Below are positions 9,418-26,623 of a DNA stretch of 64,000 nt, in pieces. A program made the position numbers and the translations under genes. The notes beneath the pieces were generated by a model, which did no database searches, had not been told where the DNA came from, and was given only the letters and a program-made list of their open reading frames with translations. The stretch is from Leptospira tipperaryensis. GTDB taxonomy: Bacteria; Spirochaetota; Leptospiria; Leptospirales; Leptospiraceae. Location of the stretch: assembly GCF_001729245.1 (NCBI RefSeq), contig NZ_CP015217.1:2222001-2286000 (forward strand), in the 5' to 3' direction. Numbering within the stretch: the first letter of the stretch is position 1; each line of letters begins with the position of its first letter.

Positions 9418-10567
9418 ACTTTAGAACTTCTCGAATCTGATCGGCGATCGTTTTTGCCGCGACACTTCTGTAAAATTTTCGGATATCGACTTTCTTACCC
9501 GCGTAAGGCTTTTTTGAAAAATCCAGAAGAGCTTTCACCCAAAGATCCTGTTCCAATCTTAGATATTGAATCTGATTTCCTCCAATTTCCCGAAACACCG
9601 AAAGATCCGTAACGATCGCTGGCTTTTGCAGACTCAGAGCTTCCAAAAGAGGAATTCCAAATCCTTCGTAGAGGGAAGAAAATAAAAACAGAGAACAATT
9701 CTTATACATATGAGCGAGTTCCACATCGGAAGGACTTTCGATCCAATGGATTCCGAGTTCCTTGCTCTTTTGACTTCGAAGAGTTTCGATAAATTCAGGA
9801 TCATCCCAACCCGCCTTTCCGCCGATCACCCAGGAAAACTTCTGACTTAGCTTTACGGATTTTGAATATTCTAAATACGTCTTATACAAAAAGGAATAAT
9901 TCTTACGGGGTTCAATCGTAGAAACTGAAAGAAAATACTTTTTAGGAAGAGAATCCACTCTTTTTCCGGGTTTTTTCTTGAGAAGTCCTTGAAACTCGGA
10001 AAGTTCGATTCCTGGATAAACCACTTGCATTTTTTCTAATGGAATCCGGAAGAATTTCGCGACCTCGTCTCGAGTCGATTCGGAGATCGGAAGGAGTTTA
10101 TCCGCGCGGCGGATGGACCGGGAAAGATAAAATTTTTGCTGAAGTCTTGCGAGAGTTCGCATCGTATCCGGAAAACGATAAGCTACGAGGTCGTTATAGG
10201 TCAGAACGGTCGCGGTCTTTTTGGAAAGAAACGGAGGAAATACCTGTTGAGTTCCCCAAAAAAGATCCAGCTGAATTTTGCGCAGCTGCAGAGGAAGCGC
10301 GATCGCAAAGTAGATCCCGCCTTTTTTGGAAAGAATCCCCTCCCCTTTGATAAACGTAATTCCCGGAAGTTTGAGAAGATCCGCGTAACTCGGATGTAGA
10401 TCCCGATGGGAAAAAAGATAAAATTCAAAACTGGGATCCTTTCCCAGATCCAAAAGCGCGCTGTGGATCATCTTTCCTACGCCCGAAACGGGAGTTGAAA
10501 AAGGTCTTGCGTCCACGCCGATTCTGATCTTGTGCATTGGAGTTTTTGAATATTCTTTTTTTTTCAT
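9392..10567 (-). CDS. glycosyltransferase family 4 (GT-B)
   Basis: The 391-residue GT-B protein has the N-terminal nucleotide-sugar fold motif RIGVDARPFSTPVSGVGKMI, and the C-terminal donor-binding region SLYEGFGIPLLEALSLQKPAIVTDLSVFREIGG, whose E-x7-E motif is typical of retaining GT4 enzymes. It is cytoplasmic or peripheral to the inner membrane, probably acting in envelope polysaccharide synthesis; donor and acceptor are unknown. The ATG at 10567 starts 13 bases after the phosphatase gene; an internal ATG (residue 11, MHKIRIGVDARP) is an equally plausible start. It is downstream of the CysQ/IMPase gene in the same orientation. Confidence 0.88.
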   Translation of the reverse strand: MKKKEYSKTPMHKIRIGVDARPFSTPVSGVGKMIHSALLDLGKDPSFEFYLFSHRDLHPSYADLLKLPGITFIKGEGILSKKGGIYFAIALPLQLRKIQLDLFWGTQQVFPPFLSKKTATVLTYNDLVAYRFPDTMRTLARLQQKFYLSRSIRRADKLLPISESTRDEVAKFFRIPLEKMQVVYPGIELSEFQGLLKKKPGKRVDSLPKKYFLSVSTIEPRKNYSFLYKTYLEYSKSVKLSQKFSWVIGGKAGWDDPEFIETLRSQKSKELGIHWIESPSDVELAHMYKNCSLFLFSSLYEGFGIPLLEALSLQKPAIVTDLSVFREIGGNQIQYLRLEQDLWVKALLDFSKKPYAGKKVDIRKFYRSVAAKTIADQIREVLKSKTISSSP

Positions 10568-10580
10568 ATAGATTTTTCGA

Positions 10581-11426
10581 TCAGTTCCAATCCCTCAGAC
10601 TGGATCGAAAATACGTTTTCGAATTTTCCCAGAGTTGATTCAGGGATTCGGAATGACCCGCGATCAAACCCTCTCCTCGACCGGAAACGGTCTGAAATTG
10701 ATAAGGTTGACCGGATTGAATCTCCAGATCGGATCCTCCGGAAGCTCTTACAAGCGCGATTCCTGCACAAACGTCCCATTCATTTTTTGGTTTGAGAGAA
10801 ACGGAAATGGAAGCAACCCCTGCGGCGACGAGGCCCAACTTGTAAGCGATCGAACCCAGCGCCGAATATTTCCAATCGATCGGAAGCATACTCTGATTAA
10901 AAAGTCCTTCCCTTTCTTCGGTCCTGGAAATCAGGACCGTCTTGATAGGAGAATGAGAATGTAATTTTTTTGAGAATCGTTTGAAGTCGATTTCATAAGA
11001 ATCCGGTATCTCCGAAAGTTTCAGATAATCCACGCCTACACTTTCGTCTCCGAAGATCAATTCTCCCGTTACCGGATTGAGAATCACGCCGAGAACCGCT
11101 CTTCCCTTTACGGACAAACCAAGGCTGATCGCAAATTCCGGATTTTTATGAACAAATTCTCTGGTTCCGTCGATCGGATCTAAGATCCAAGCCGCCGGAA
11201 GTATGGAGATGTTTTTTCTTTCCTTGTCTTCTTCCGAAAGAACGGGGATGTTTGTAGACTGAAGAATTTCGGCGATTAGAGCGCCTGCTTTGAGATCGGC
11301 TTCGGTGACGGGATCGTTCCCACCTTTGTCGGTGACTTTGAAATCAGAATTATAAATTTCTAATACGATTTTGCCCGCTTCCAGGACGGAATTTATAGCG
11401 GGCTTGAGATATTGAATCGAATCCAA
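10581..11426 (-). CDS. inositol monophosphatase family protein, CysQ-like
   Basis: This 281-residue Mg2+/Li+-type phosphatase carries PVTEADLKAG (about residues 39-48), the EED-like loop SEEDKE, DPIDGTREFVHKNPEFAISLGL (about 84-105) and WDVCAGIALVRASGG near the C-terminus. The 'DGT[RK]EF' form of the central motif favours the CysQ branch, 3'(2'),5'-bisphosphate nucleotidase, which removes PAP formed in sulfate assimilation. A role on an inositol or sugar phosphate feeding the adjacent glycosyltransferase remains possible. The start MDSIQYLKPAI is at an ATG. It ends 13 bases before the glycosyltransferase start. Confidence 0.85.
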   Translation of the reverse strand: MDSIQYLKPAINSVLEAGKIVLEIYNSDFKVTDKGGNDPVTEADLKAGALIAEILQSTNIPVLSEEDKERKNISILPAAWILDPIDGTREFVHKNPEFAISLGLSVKGRAVLGVILNPVTGELIFGDESVGVDYLKLSEIPDSYEIDFKRFSKKLHSHSPIKTVLISRTEEREGLFNQSMLPIDWKYSALGSIAYKLGLVAAGVASISVSLKPKNEWDVCAGIALVRASGGSDLEIQSGQPYQFQTVSGRGEGLIAGHSESLNQLWENSKTYFRSSLRDWN

Positions 11427-11452
11427 AAGAAAAAATACTCAGGAAAAAAGAA

Positions 11453-11893
11453 TCACTTAACGGGCTTCGCTTCGGGAGCGGCTGAGCTTTCCTTGTGGGG
11501 ATCGTCTAAGTTTTCCGGGCGGATATAAAATACTTCGTTTTCGGGAGTTTGAAGATAGATTTCCGGATCCATTTTATAGCTGTAGAAGAAAAGAAATTTC
11601 TTATACTTCACATAAACCGTGTAAGTACCTTTTTGAGGTTCATACAACATCGTTTCTACGTTGAGATCCTTTGTGATTTCTTTATATTCAAGATATCTAT
11701 GATGGAGAGTATATTTTACCGCAGAGAGCAGGTTTTTTTCAAGAGTGGCTTTTTTGAAAGCGTCTGAAATTTTAACGTTTTTGTTAAACTCTTCTACTTT
11801 GTTAAATTCTTCTACAACACCTTGAGACTTTCCGGCGTTTATACCTGAAGAGGCAATGAGAAGCAATAGAGATATCACGAATATTTTCTTCAT
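11453..11893 (-). CDS. hypothetical exported protein
   Basis: This 146-residue protein opens with a clean Sec signal peptide (KK, then FVISLLLLIASS, cleavage near INA-GK at residue 21) and is therefore probably periplasmic. The mature N-terminus carries a tandem VEEFNKVEEFNK. The C-terminal half has a short beta domain with several Tyr residues (YTVYVKYKKFLFFYSYKM) and a charged tail (PHKESSAAPEAKPVK). I do not recognise a family. It lies between pcrA (60 bases upstream) and the CysQ-like gene (26 bases downstream), all in the same direction. Confidence 0.72.
   Translation of the reverse strand: MKKIFVISLLLLIASSGINAGKSQGVVEEFNKVEEFNKNVKISDAFKKATLEKNLLSAVKYTLHHRYLEYKEITKDLNVETMLYEPQKGTYTVYVKYKKFLFFYSYKMDPEIYLQTPENEVFYIRPENLDDPHKESSAAPEAKPVK
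11780..11815 (-). repeat. 18-bp tandem duplication within the exported protein gene
   Basis: Two adjacent 18-base units (11780-11797 and 11798-11815) differ at one position and encode the duplicated hexapeptide VEEFNK just after the signal peptide. The near identity indicates a recent in-frame slippage or duplication. Confidence 0.8.
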
Positions 11894-11952
11894 CTGGGTT
11901 TCCTGTGTCTGCTACTAGTATCGGATTTCGGGGAAGTAAACTTACCCCTTCC

Positions 11953-17039
<5,087 letters not shown>

Positions 17040-17097
17040 CTTAAAGACTGAGCCACCAGATATTTGCTTACAGAATCAAACCGCTTAAGGCCGGTAT

Positions 17098-17547
17098 TTA
17101 TTTTTCTCCGCTTCCCGATTGTCTAACCATCGCTAGGTTAAACTTACTCACTCCTGCCTCGTTTACCTTATCAATCACTTTGATTACGGTTTGATAGCTC
17201 GCCGTACCATCCCCACGAATGATCACTCTGTTCTTACCGGGTTCTCTTTTGTCAACAGGCCCCAAAAATACGTTGATCTTCTCGGTAAGTTTTTCCAAGG
17301 GAACAGGATCGGTATCCTTATCTAAGAATATCTTTCCATCCTTATTGATGGTGATTACCAGTTCGTCCTTTTTCTTTTCCTGCGCCGTGGAAGAAGAACG
17401 CGGAAGTTCTATCTTCATTACCGTAGATTTTTCCAAGGTCGCGTTCATCAAAAAATAAATTACGATAAAACAAATAACGTCGATCAAAGGAGCCAATTCG
17501 ATTTGGCCGACTCTACCCGCAGAAGATCGGAACTTTCTAAATTTCAT
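17098..17547 (-). CDS. exbD: biopolymer transport protein ExbD/TolR
   Basis: A 149-residue inner-membrane protein with one transmembrane helix. The key proton-path Asp is in [20 protein letters not shown] (about residues 18-37), followed by a periplasmic domain ([16 protein letters not shown]). With ExbB it uses the proton motive force to drive envelope processes via TonB or TolA-type partners. The ATG at 17547 begins 1 base after the exbB stop codon. The downstream neighbour is bamA, 58 bases away; no tonB or tolA is in the window. Confidence 0.93.
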   Translation of the reverse strand: MKFRKFRSSAGRVGQIELAPLIDVICFIVIYFLMNATLEKSTVMKIELPRSSSTAQEKKKDELVITINKDGKIFLDKDTDPVPLEKLTEKINVFLGPVDKREPGKNRVIIRGDGTASYQTVIKVIDKVNEAGVSKFNLAMVRQSGSGEK

Positions 17548-17548
17548 A

Positions 17549-18154
<606 letters not shown>

Positions 18155-18266
18155 TTGAGTGAAATTCTCCCATAAGTAGAGTTTAAAACTCTCTTGTTAC
18201 TGCCAAACAGTTTTCTAATCTGCGCCCACCCTTTTTACAGGGATTCTCACTGGAAAAGATCCACAG

Positions 18267-19973
18267 TCAGACCGCCTGTTTTTTCAGCAGTTCCTTTGCA
18301 TGTTCAAGAGCGCCTTTCGATACCCTCTGACCCGAAATCATTCTCGCAAGTTCCAAAGTTCGTTCTTCTAAGCTCAGAAATTCCGCGCGAGAAAACGTCC
18401 TTCCTCCTTCGACAAATTTACTGATTTTTAGATGATCATTCGCGGCGGATGCGATCTGTTGAAGATGTGTAATCAGGATCAGCTGGTGATTCGAAGCTAA
18501 ATTCCGAAGCTTACGAGCCACGTCCATCGCGATCTCTCCACCCAAACCGGCGTCAATTTCGTCAAAGATCAGAACTCGAAGATGAGACTGACCTCCCAGA
18601 ATCGAACGAATCGCGAGCATCACTCTGGAAACTTCTCCGCCGGAAGCGATTTTTCGAAGTGGTCTCGGTTTTTCACCCGGATTCGGACTAAAATAGAATT
18701 CTAATTGATCGAGTCCGGTTTCGTTTACGATATAACTCTTTCCGGAAGCTGAAATTTCTCCATCCGCACTCGGTTCCCAACGAAGCACGACTTGAACGGC
18801 AGCACCCGACATTCCCAGATGTTCCAATTCGGATTTGAGAGAAGATTCAAATCGAATGAGAGATTCCCTTCTCGCTTTGGAAAGTTGGATCGAAAGAGAA
18901 CCGAGTCTTGTCGTAACATTCTCCACTTCCGCTTCCATCGATTCCTTGTTCTTGGAATTTTTTTCCATCGCTTCCAGTTCTTGTTCCGCCTTTCTTTTAC
19001 AATCTAAAATCTCGGACAAGTCGGAACCGTATTTCTTCTTCAATTTGGAAATGAGATCCAAACGAGACTGAACGAATTGCAAACGGTCCGGAGAAAAGAA
19101 AATCTCTTCCTTTTCATCCAAAACGGAAGAATTGATTTCCTTGAGTTGGATATAAATTTCCTGGAGAGAATCCAAGGTTTTACCAAAATCAGGTTGAATG
19201 GATTTAATCTTTTCGGCAGCGCTCAGAAGTCTGGGAAAGGAAGGAAGAATCGCGGATTCGGAATCCGCGAGATAAGAGGAAAGAATTTCGAAATTCTCCG
19301 CAAGAAGTTCTCCGTGCGTCAAAAGACGTTCTTCCTTACTCAAACTCTCTTCTTCCCCGTCTTTCAAATCCGCTTCTTTGATTTCTCGGATTTGAAACGA
19401 GAGAAACTCGATTCGTTTGGATTTTTCCTCTTCATTCTTACGCAGTTCTTCCAGACGCTTTTTCAAACTCTTATACGTTAAGAAACATTCTTTCACCTGA
19501 TTTCGAAGAGGAATCAAACCGGCGTGCAAATCGATGATATCCAGCTGTTCGCTCCGATCCAAAAGAAGAATCTGATCGTTTTGATTGTGCACTTCCGCGA
19601 GCAATTCTCCCAGTCCTCTCAGCGTGGTAGAAGAAGCCAGGGATTGATTGATTAGAATTCGAGACTTTCCGTCCCGACTGCATTCTCGGTGCAAAGTAAG
19701 TTCTTTGGAATCGGCCGGAAAACCTTTCTCTTTCAGCCAATCCAGGGCGATCGGGTTTTGAGAAAGATCAAAAACTCCTTCCAAAACAAACTTTGGCGCG
19801 CCGGTTCGGATTTCCATAGGGCTGCTCTTCCCTCCCAAAAGAGAAGAAATCGCGTCCAGAATCAACGACTTTCCGGCCCCCGTTTCTCCGGTGATGACCG
19901 TCATTCCCTTTTGAAAATCAATACAGGCTTCTTCAATGAGAGCAAAATCTTTTATATTCAGGGTTTTGAGCAT
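18267..19973 (-). CDS. recN: DNA repair protein RecN
   Basis: A 568-residue SMC-like ATPase for double-strand break repair. Walker A is [17 protein letters not shown] (about residues 26-42), the coiled-coil arms occupy about residues 150-370, and the C-terminal ATPase half has the signature [17 protein letters not shown] and Walker [13 protein letters not shown]. The start [15 protein letters not shown] at the ATG at 19973 is typical of the family. Upstream lies the 698-base non-coding gap, so this is probably the first gene of the minus-strand run. No SOS-type operator was recognised with confidence. Confidence 0.95.
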   Translation of the reverse strand: MLKTLNIKDFALIEEACIDFQKGMTVITGETGAGKSLILDAISSLLGGKSSPMEIRTGAPKFVLEGVFDLSQNPIALDWLKEKGFPADSKELTLHRECSRDGKSRILINQSLASSTTLRGLGELLAEVHNQNDQILLLDRSEQLDIIDLHAGLIPLRNQVKECFLTYKSLKKRLEELRKNEEEKSKRIEFLSFQIREIKEADLKDGEEESLSKEERLLTHGELLAENFEILSSYLADSESAILPSFPRLLSAAEKIKSIQPDFGKTLDSLQEIYIQLKEINSSVLDEKEEIFFSPDRLQFVQSRLDLISKLKKKYGSDLSEILDCKRKAEQELEAMEKNSKNKESMEAEVENVTTRLGSLSIQLSKARRESLIRFESSLKSELEHLGMSGAAVQVVLRWEPSADGEISASGKSYIVNETGLDQLEFYFSPNPGEKPRPLRKIASGGEVSRVMLAIRSILGGQSHLRVLIFDEIDAGLGGEIAMDVARKLRNLASNHQLILITHLQQIASAANDHLKISKFVEGGRTFSRAEFLSLEERTLELARMISGQRVSKGALEHAKELLKKQAV

Positions 19974-20671
19974 ACTTACCTCGGGATACTAAACAAATTA
20001 TACCCTTCATATAACTGCTATACAAATGACTGCAAGTTATTTTTTATTTAAAATCATTTTTAGGTAAAAAAAAATTGAGATCTCCGGGCAAATTCTCGCC
20101 AAACACGGGTAAACGAAGGTTTGAAATCTTGAATTCTCAAAATTTTAAGGGAAGAATTTTTAGCTTTTTAATAAAACCGCTCCTAACGTAAGAATTTTGG
20201 AAAGAGAAACCGCAAAGAAGGAATGAAATATTCTAAATTTTGAATTCTTTTGTTTTCTTTCCGAAATCAAACAAAGCAAGGGAGAAAGATTTGTTTTAAA
20301 GAATTCTCATTTTATGATATTTTGATGGAGTTCTCATGCCTATTTCCTTTTAAATAAAACAAAACTTCCTTTCTTATAGAAAATGAACTTTCGATTTTAG
20401 CAAATTCTGATTTTGAGATAAGATCTTTGCGTTCTATCTCGAATCTCTGAAAAAAATCGCAGCGACAAAGGTTAAGAGTAGAAGCCCTTTTGCCAAAATA
20501 AAATCGGGAATTCTCAATGCAAACGGTTGAAAAGAATGAGTCTGGATTTTTGCGGTTTTAACCGATTTTTAGAATATCGTAATTCTGGAATTTGATTGAT
20601 TCAATCTCTTTATCATCGAGACTGACAGTGAAAATTGTAAGCGTCCGGAATTAACGGGGATAGAAAGAAAT
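19974..20671. other. 698-base AT-rich divergent intergenic region
   Basis: No open frame of credible length or codon use lies here. The region separates divergent recN and the ATPase-domain gene. The 9-mer GAATTCTCA occurs at 20131-20139, 20301-20309 and 20508-20516, with a one-mismatch copy (GAGTTCTCA) near 20328, all in the same orientation. Several A/T tracts are present. It could hold promoters, a small RNA or decayed sequence; I see no tRNA or rRNA signature. Confidence 0.5.
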
Positions 20672-22136
<1,465 letters not shown>

Positions 22137-22203
22137 TCGGAAATCGATTTTTTCAGAAAAGAACTTTACACTAAAAGAAAATTATAATATAATTGACTGT
22201 AAT

Positions 22204-22257
22204 TTATTGAATTAAGTCTTTATGGTTTACTAAAGCTGCATGAACTTAATTCAATAA
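22204..22257. repeat. 54-base inverted repeat with nested hairpin
   Basis: A perfect 14-bp inverted repeat (TTATTGAATTAAGT at 22204-22217, ACTTAATTCAATAA at 22244-22257) encloses a 26-base loop that itself contains CTTTA-N8-TAAAG (22218-22235). It lies 67 bases after the SDR stop codon and 57 bases before the ArsR-type gene. It is AT-rich and lacks a U-tract, so it may be a regulator binding site, a processing structure or a weak terminator. Confidence 0.75.
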
Positions 22258-22314
22258 TCCAGTCTAAAGAGAAAAGCATCTTCTTCTTTTAGAAATCTAA
22301 AAAAGAGTAAAACA

Positions 22315-22614
22315 ATGTCTAAAGAAAAATCAGTATTAAAGAAAACACAGTTAGAATCAGCAATTCGCGGAATCAAGGGAATCGCACACCCAGACCGTTT
22401 GCAGATTCTTTTTTTCCTCTCCCAAAAGGAACACAGCGTAGGCGAACTTGTAGATTTACTTGGGATCAGCCAATCAGCTGCTTCTCAACACCTAAGCAAA
22501 ATGAAGATCAACGGAATTCTTTCCAGCAGAAAAGAATCCAACCAAGTCTTCTATTACTTAAAAGACGGTAAATACAAGGATCTGATTCGTACGATTGTAA
22601 AAATCTACGGTTGA
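22315..22614 (+). CDS. ArsR/SmtB family transcriptional regulator
   Basis: A 99-residue winged helix protein with IAHPDRLQILFFLSQKEHSVGELVDLLGISQSAASQHLSKMKINGILSSRKESNQVFYYL, the full ArsR HTH and wing. The metal-binding 'ELCVC' in the recognition region of classical ArsR is replaced by SVGELVD with no Cys, and the protein has no Cys at all, so it is probably not a thiolate metal sensor. Its own regulation may involve the inverted repeat at 22204-22257. It converges on hldD with 25 bases between stops. Confidence 0.9.
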   Translation: MSKEKSVLKKTQLESAIRGIKGIAHPDRLQILFFLSQKEHSVGELVDLLGISQSAASQHLSKMKINGILSSRKESNQVFYYLKDGKYKDLIRTIVKIYG

Positions 22615-22639
22615 TTCTCAAAAGCGTATTCAAAATCTA

Positions 22640-23611
22640 TTATGTACCCTCTTCTTGATCGAGGAGGGTTACATACTCTCTCACTGCATCCTTTAACAGC
22701 GTAAATCCTTCGTTATAGCCCGTTTTGAGCAGTTTTGTCGTATCCGCGCAAGTATAATACTGATACTTTGCTTTGAGAGTTTCCGGCATTTCGGTGTATT
22801 CTATGTTTTTAGGAAGGCCGAGAGTATCGAAAATGGCCGAGACAAGATCGTTCCAAGTTTCAGCGACCCCTCTTCCCAAATTATAAAGACCTCCGTGACC
22901 ACCAAACGCGAGATAGGCGGTGATTTTAGCCGCGTCCTTTGCGTATAAAAAATCGCGTCTTTGTTCTCCGTCCTTATATTCTGGTTTATAGGATTTGAAA
23001 AGTTTGATCTTTCCGTCCTTTTTGATCTGTTCGTAACCCTTTAGAACCACACTCCTCATATCTTCCTTATGCCCTTCTCCGTAACCGAAGACGTTAAAGT
23101 ATTTGATTCCGGTGATTCGATCCAAGAAGGAATGTTTTTTGGCATAGAGGTCGAACATGTGTTTGGAATAACCGTACATATTCAACGGTTTTAAAACATC
23201 AATGTCGCCCTTATCGTCGTATCCGTTAGCTCCGTCTCCGTAGGTCGCAGCCGAAGAAGCGTAGACAAAACGAACCCCGCTTTTAAGGGATTCCTTCGCG
23301 AGAAGTTTAGTATACTCGAAATTGTTTCCGATCAGATAAGAAGCGTCCGTTTCCGTAGTCGAGGAACAAGCGCCTAAGTGAAAAAGAATATCATAATCTT
23401 TGAATAGACTCGATCGAAGCGCGAGATCCAGAAAGTGTTCCTTTTCCAGATAATCTGAATATTTTTTTCCCACCAAATTCTTCCACTTGGAAGAATTTCC
23501 AAGATGATCCACGACCAGAATGTCGTTGATTCCTTGGCGGTTGAGTTCTTCAATGAGATTGGACCCGATGAGACCTGCTCCACCGGTGACTATACATCTT
23601 TTTTTCGTCAT
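22640..23611 (-). CDS. hldD: ADP-glyceromanno-heptose 6-epimerase
   Basis: A 323-residue NAD(P)-dependent extended SDR for the last step of ADP-heptose synthesis for lipopolysaccharide core. Motifs: TGGAGLIGSNLIEELNRQG at the N-terminus, HLGACSSTTETD, YASSAATYGDG and YGYSKHMFD (Tyr-x3-Lys), FNVFGYGEGHKEDMRSV, which is typical of HldD/RfaD. The ATG at 23611 (MTKKRCIVTGGAG) with AGGAAA upstream is preferred over the TTG three codons earlier. It follows the UbiD-like gene by 14 bases. Confidence 0.94.
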   Translation of the reverse strand: MTKKRCIVTGGAGLIGSNLIEELNRQGINDILVVDHLGNSSKWKNLVGKKYSDYLEKEHFLDLALRSSLFKDYDILFHLGACSSTTETDASYLIGNNFEYTKLLAKESLKSGVRFVYASSAATYGDGANGYDDKGDIDVLKPLNMYGYSKHMFDLYAKKHSFLDRITGIKYFNVFGYGEGHKEDMRSVVLKGYEQIKKDGKIKLFKSYKPEYKDGEQRRDFLYAKDAAKITAYLAFGGHGGLYNLGRGVAETWNDLVSAIFDTLGLPKNIEYTEMPETLKAKYQYYTCADTTKLLKTGYNEGFTLLKDAVREYVTLLDQEEGT

Positions 23612-23625
23612 AGAATTCAAATTTC

Positions 23626-25383
23626 CTAAAGAGAGTCTAAGAGTCTACCAAATCTATCGTCTACCCTTTTCACGGTTTGGCTGTCCGCTTCCGTTAGAGG
23701 TGGATACCAATCCTTGAGTCTGCAGTCGATTACGACCGGAGGATAGAGTCCCGGATGATTTCGTATTAATTTTGTGTTCGCGTAGATATCTCCCGCCGGT
23801 TCAAAGCGAGTAAAGATCGACCAGATAAAATCGTGATCGGAACGAGTCGCGTCGATCGAATCGTCCACGATAAACACGAGTAAAAAATCTTGAATACATT
23901 TTTCTTTGAGAAGTTTTGCGGGAAGCCCGTCGTTCTTTTTGTATTTTTTTCCGGATACGACTAACGTTCCGGGATACGCTACGATCGGATCTTGAAAAAA
24001 AGAACTTACGAATTTTCCCTTAAAACCCGTTTTAAGAGAATTTTTCTTTTCACCGGATCCAAGAAGAATCGCCTTACTTCCTTTGTTTACTTCCGGCCCC
24101 GTATAATCCAAGGTGTCCTGGGAAATATTGGAAAAAATATGCAAGTCGGTAATCGGATTCATTCTTTCTAATACGCTAATAAACGTATTTCTAAAGTCTT
24201 TGAAATCTACGTTTTGATCGGTGACGAGCAATACCTTTGTAAGGGAGAGTTGACCTTCTCCCAAAATTCGAAGCGCTCCCGTAAACGCCTCTCCTTGATA
24301 ACGTTCCTTAACGACCGCAGCTGCGAGAGAATGAACTCCGGATTCTTCATAGGCCCAAACCCCTTTTACCGCAGGCATGACAACCGGAAACATCGGAGAC
24401 AATAGATCTTGGAGATATTCGGCGATCCAGTGATCCTCTTGAGGAGGACGTCCCACCACGGTCGCGGGCCAGATCGCGTCCTTTCTATGAAAAATATTTT
24501 TTACCTGAACGATAGGATAGTCGTGTTTTAACGCGTAGTAGCCGTAGTGATCGCCGAACGGTCCTTCGGGTTTTCGAATCTTCGGTGGAATGATTCCCGA
24601 AATCAAAAAGTCCGCGTCCGCCACGATCGGAAGCGAACTCACGTTTGAATTCTTATAAATTTTTAATTTTTCGCCTAATAACAGTGAGGCGAGAATGAGT
24701 TCGCTGATCTCTTCCGGTAGGGGCGCCACGGCAGCGATCGTAAGTCCCGGAGGACCTCCCGCGTAGATATGAACCGGCAAGCCTTTTCCTTCTCTTTCCG
24801 CTTCGAAGTAGTGATTTCCTCCGCCCCTGTGGATTTGAATGTGCATTCCCGTTTCCAGAGGTCCGTGGATTTGAATCCGATACATTCCAAGGTTTCCCTT
24901 TCCAGTTTTCGGGCTTTCCGTATAAACCAGAGGTAGTGTAACAAAATTACCTCCGTCTTTCGGCCAGGATTTTATGGTCGGAAGTTCATGCAGAGATTCT
25001 AATGTATTTTCAAGAACGGGCGCCGAGTTAACTTTTTTTAATCCGACACGCAAGGCCTGAAACGCGAGATGACGCAATGCCCAAACCTTTGCCGGCGACG
25101 GAGGAAGAAAGTGTTGAATCGTATATGCAATTTTTTGCACGAACTTTACGGGGTCCTCTCCGAAAGCGATTCTCATTCTTTTTTCGGAACCGTAGAGATT
25201 GGTCGCGACCGAAAAGCGGGATCCTTTTACGTTTCTAAATAGAACGGCCGGCCCTCGTTTTGCAACGACTCGTCTTTGTATCTCGGCCAATTCTAAGATC
25301 GGATCCACTTCCTCTTCAATGACGAGAAGTTCTTTTTCCTTTTGTAGTTCTTTTACAAAGTCGCTCGTGGATCTGATTTTCAT
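23626..25383 (-). CDS. UbiD family decarboxylase
   Basis: A 585-residue UbiD-fold protein. Recognisable motifs include [47 protein letters not shown] and the central [24 protein letters not shown]. Family members are prenylated-FMN-dependent decarboxylases of aromatic or acrylic acids, such as 4-hydroxy-3-polyprenylbenzoate in quinone synthesis; no ubiX-like partner is in the window. The C-terminal region carries [19 protein letters not shown]. It overlaps mutY by 4 bases, so the two are cotranscribed. In Leptospira it probably acts in menaquinone synthesis, but this is inference. Confidence 0.88.
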   Translation of the reverse strand: MKIRSTSDFVKELQKEKELLVIEEEVDPILELAEIQRRVVAKRGPAVLFRNVKGSRFSVATNLYGSEKRMRIAFGEDPVKFVQKIAYTIQHFLPPSPAKVWALRHLAFQALRVGLKKVNSAPVLENTLESLHELPTIKSWPKDGGNFVTLPLVYTESPKTGKGNLGMYRIQIHGPLETGMHIQIHRGGGNHYFEAEREGKGLPVHIYAGGPPGLTIAAVAPLPEEISELILASLLLGEKLKIYKNSNVSSLPIVADADFLISGIIPPKIRKPEGPFGDHYGYYALKHDYPIVQVKNIFHRKDAIWPATVVGRPPQEDHWIAEYLQDLLSPMFPVVMPAVKGVWAYEESGVHSLAAAVVKERYQGEAFTGALRILGEGQLSLTKVLLVTDQNVDFKDFRNTFISVLERMNPITDLHIFSNISQDTLDYTGPEVNKGSKAILLGSGEKKNSLKTGFKGKFVSSFFQDPIVAYPGTLVVSGKKYKKNDGLPAKLLKEKCIQDFLLVFIVDDSIDATRSDHDFIWSIFTRFEPAGDIYANTKLIRNHPGLYPPVVIDCRLKDWYPPLTEADSQTVKRVDDRFGRLLDSL

Positions 25384-26507
25384 AATTTTCCTACCGGAAG
25401 TTCCGGTTGTTTTATCGTTTTATTTTTGAGTTTGATCAGCTTTCCTGAAATCGAAGAAGGGAATTCTTCCTTGAGATCCTCTTCTCGAACCCATTTGAAA
25501 AGGACGTCTTGTTTTTTGTTTAAGATTTTTTCGATTCGAGTTCGGTCCTCTTCCAGAATGTCGCTGAACTTCAATTGGATTCTATGATTGGTGATGGAAT
25601 GTTTTGCACGATGTGGATGTGTATTCAGACGGGATTCTTCAAACAACTCTTCGGAGATAAAATCCTTTTCGTAGGGATGTTTTCCTTCCAATCGGAACGG
25701 AAGCGAATAGATCGTTTTAAAAAATCTTCTTCCTGAATATTTCAAAAGAAGAATCTGATCCTTAGATCTTAAGAATAAAAAATGCAGATCCAGATCGATC
25801 CAGTTGTCTACCGATTTAGATACGGGAATCTCCCTTTCCTTCCCTGCGGCCTTTGCTTCGCAGTGATCGATTAGGGGACAAGACATACAAATCGGAATCG
25901 GAACACAGACCAAGGCTCCGAGTTCCATCATCGCCTCGTTGTGGTCGCCCGCGAAATCCGGAGTTAAAAATTCCTGAGCGAGACTTCCTAAAAGTTGATT
26001 TGTGGAATTGAGAAGAGGATCTTCTTCGATCAAAAAAAGTCTGGATAAAACGCGCTTAACGTTTCCGTCTAAAACGGCGTGATGTTTTCCATAAGCGATC
26101 GATAATACTGCCGATGCGGTATAACTACCTACTCCGGGAATCGAAAGCGCGTCTTCGTAGTCTTTCGGAAAATTCCCCGAAAATTTTTCGACCAAAAGGC
26201 CCGCCCCTTTTTTTAAGTTTCGCGCTCGAGAATAATAACCAAGTCCCTTCCAGTATTTCATGACCTCGTCTTCCGAAGCTTCTTTGAGGGAGTTCGGATC
26301 CGGAAATCTTTCTAAGAATGTTTCGTAGATCGGAAGCATCGCCGCGACCCGAGTCTGTTGAAGCATGATTTCGCTCACCCAGATCCGATACGCGTTCTTA
26401 TTGATTCTAAAGGGAAGTTCTCTTTTGTTTTTTTGAAACCAGGAAAGTAAGGATTTTCGCAGTTTCGAAAGGAGTTTTGGGTCGATTGGGTTGTTTTTGA
26501 ATTCCAC
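25380..26507 (-). CDS. mutY: A/G-specific adenine DNA glycosylase
   Basis: MutY removes adenine mispaired with 8-oxoguanine. The 375-residue protein shows the MutY core [27 protein letters not shown], the helix-hairpin-helix [30 protein letters not shown] with its catalytic Asp region, and a Nudix-like C-terminal recognition domain. The iron-sulfur motif is [16 protein letters not shown], that is C-x5-C-x2-C-x5-C, one residue shorter than the usual C-x6-C-x2-C-x5-C. The ATG at 26507 begins 116 bases after the cyclase gene, and the end overlaps ubiD by 4 bases. Confidence 0.94.
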   Translation of the reverse strand: MEFKNNPIDPKLLSKLRKSLLSWFQKNKRELPFRINKNAYRIWVSEIMLQQTRVAAMLPIYETFLERFPDPNSLKEASEDEVMKYWKGLGYYSRARNLKKGAGLLVEKFSGNFPKDYEDALSIPGVGSYTASAVLSIAYGKHHAVLDGNVKRVLSRLFLIEEDPLLNSTNQLLGSLAQEFLTPDFAGDHNEAMMELGALVCVPIPICMSCPLIDHCEAKAAGKEREIPVSKSVDNWIDLDLHFLFLRSKDQILLLKYSGRRFFKTIYSLPFRLEGKHPYEKDFISEELFEESRLNTHPHRAKHSITNHRIQLKFSDILEEDRTRIEKILNKKQDVLFKWVREEDLKEEFPSSISGKLIKLKNKTIKQPELPVGKL

Positions 26508-26623
26508 TGCTGTAAAGAAAATCGATTTCTTTACATGGAACTGTACGGCAAACGAAGGTAAATCCTGTTTTCACCGGGATTCTTAAATTTCATTCGATTT
26601 TGTTTCGAAAGAAGCGGCGATTT

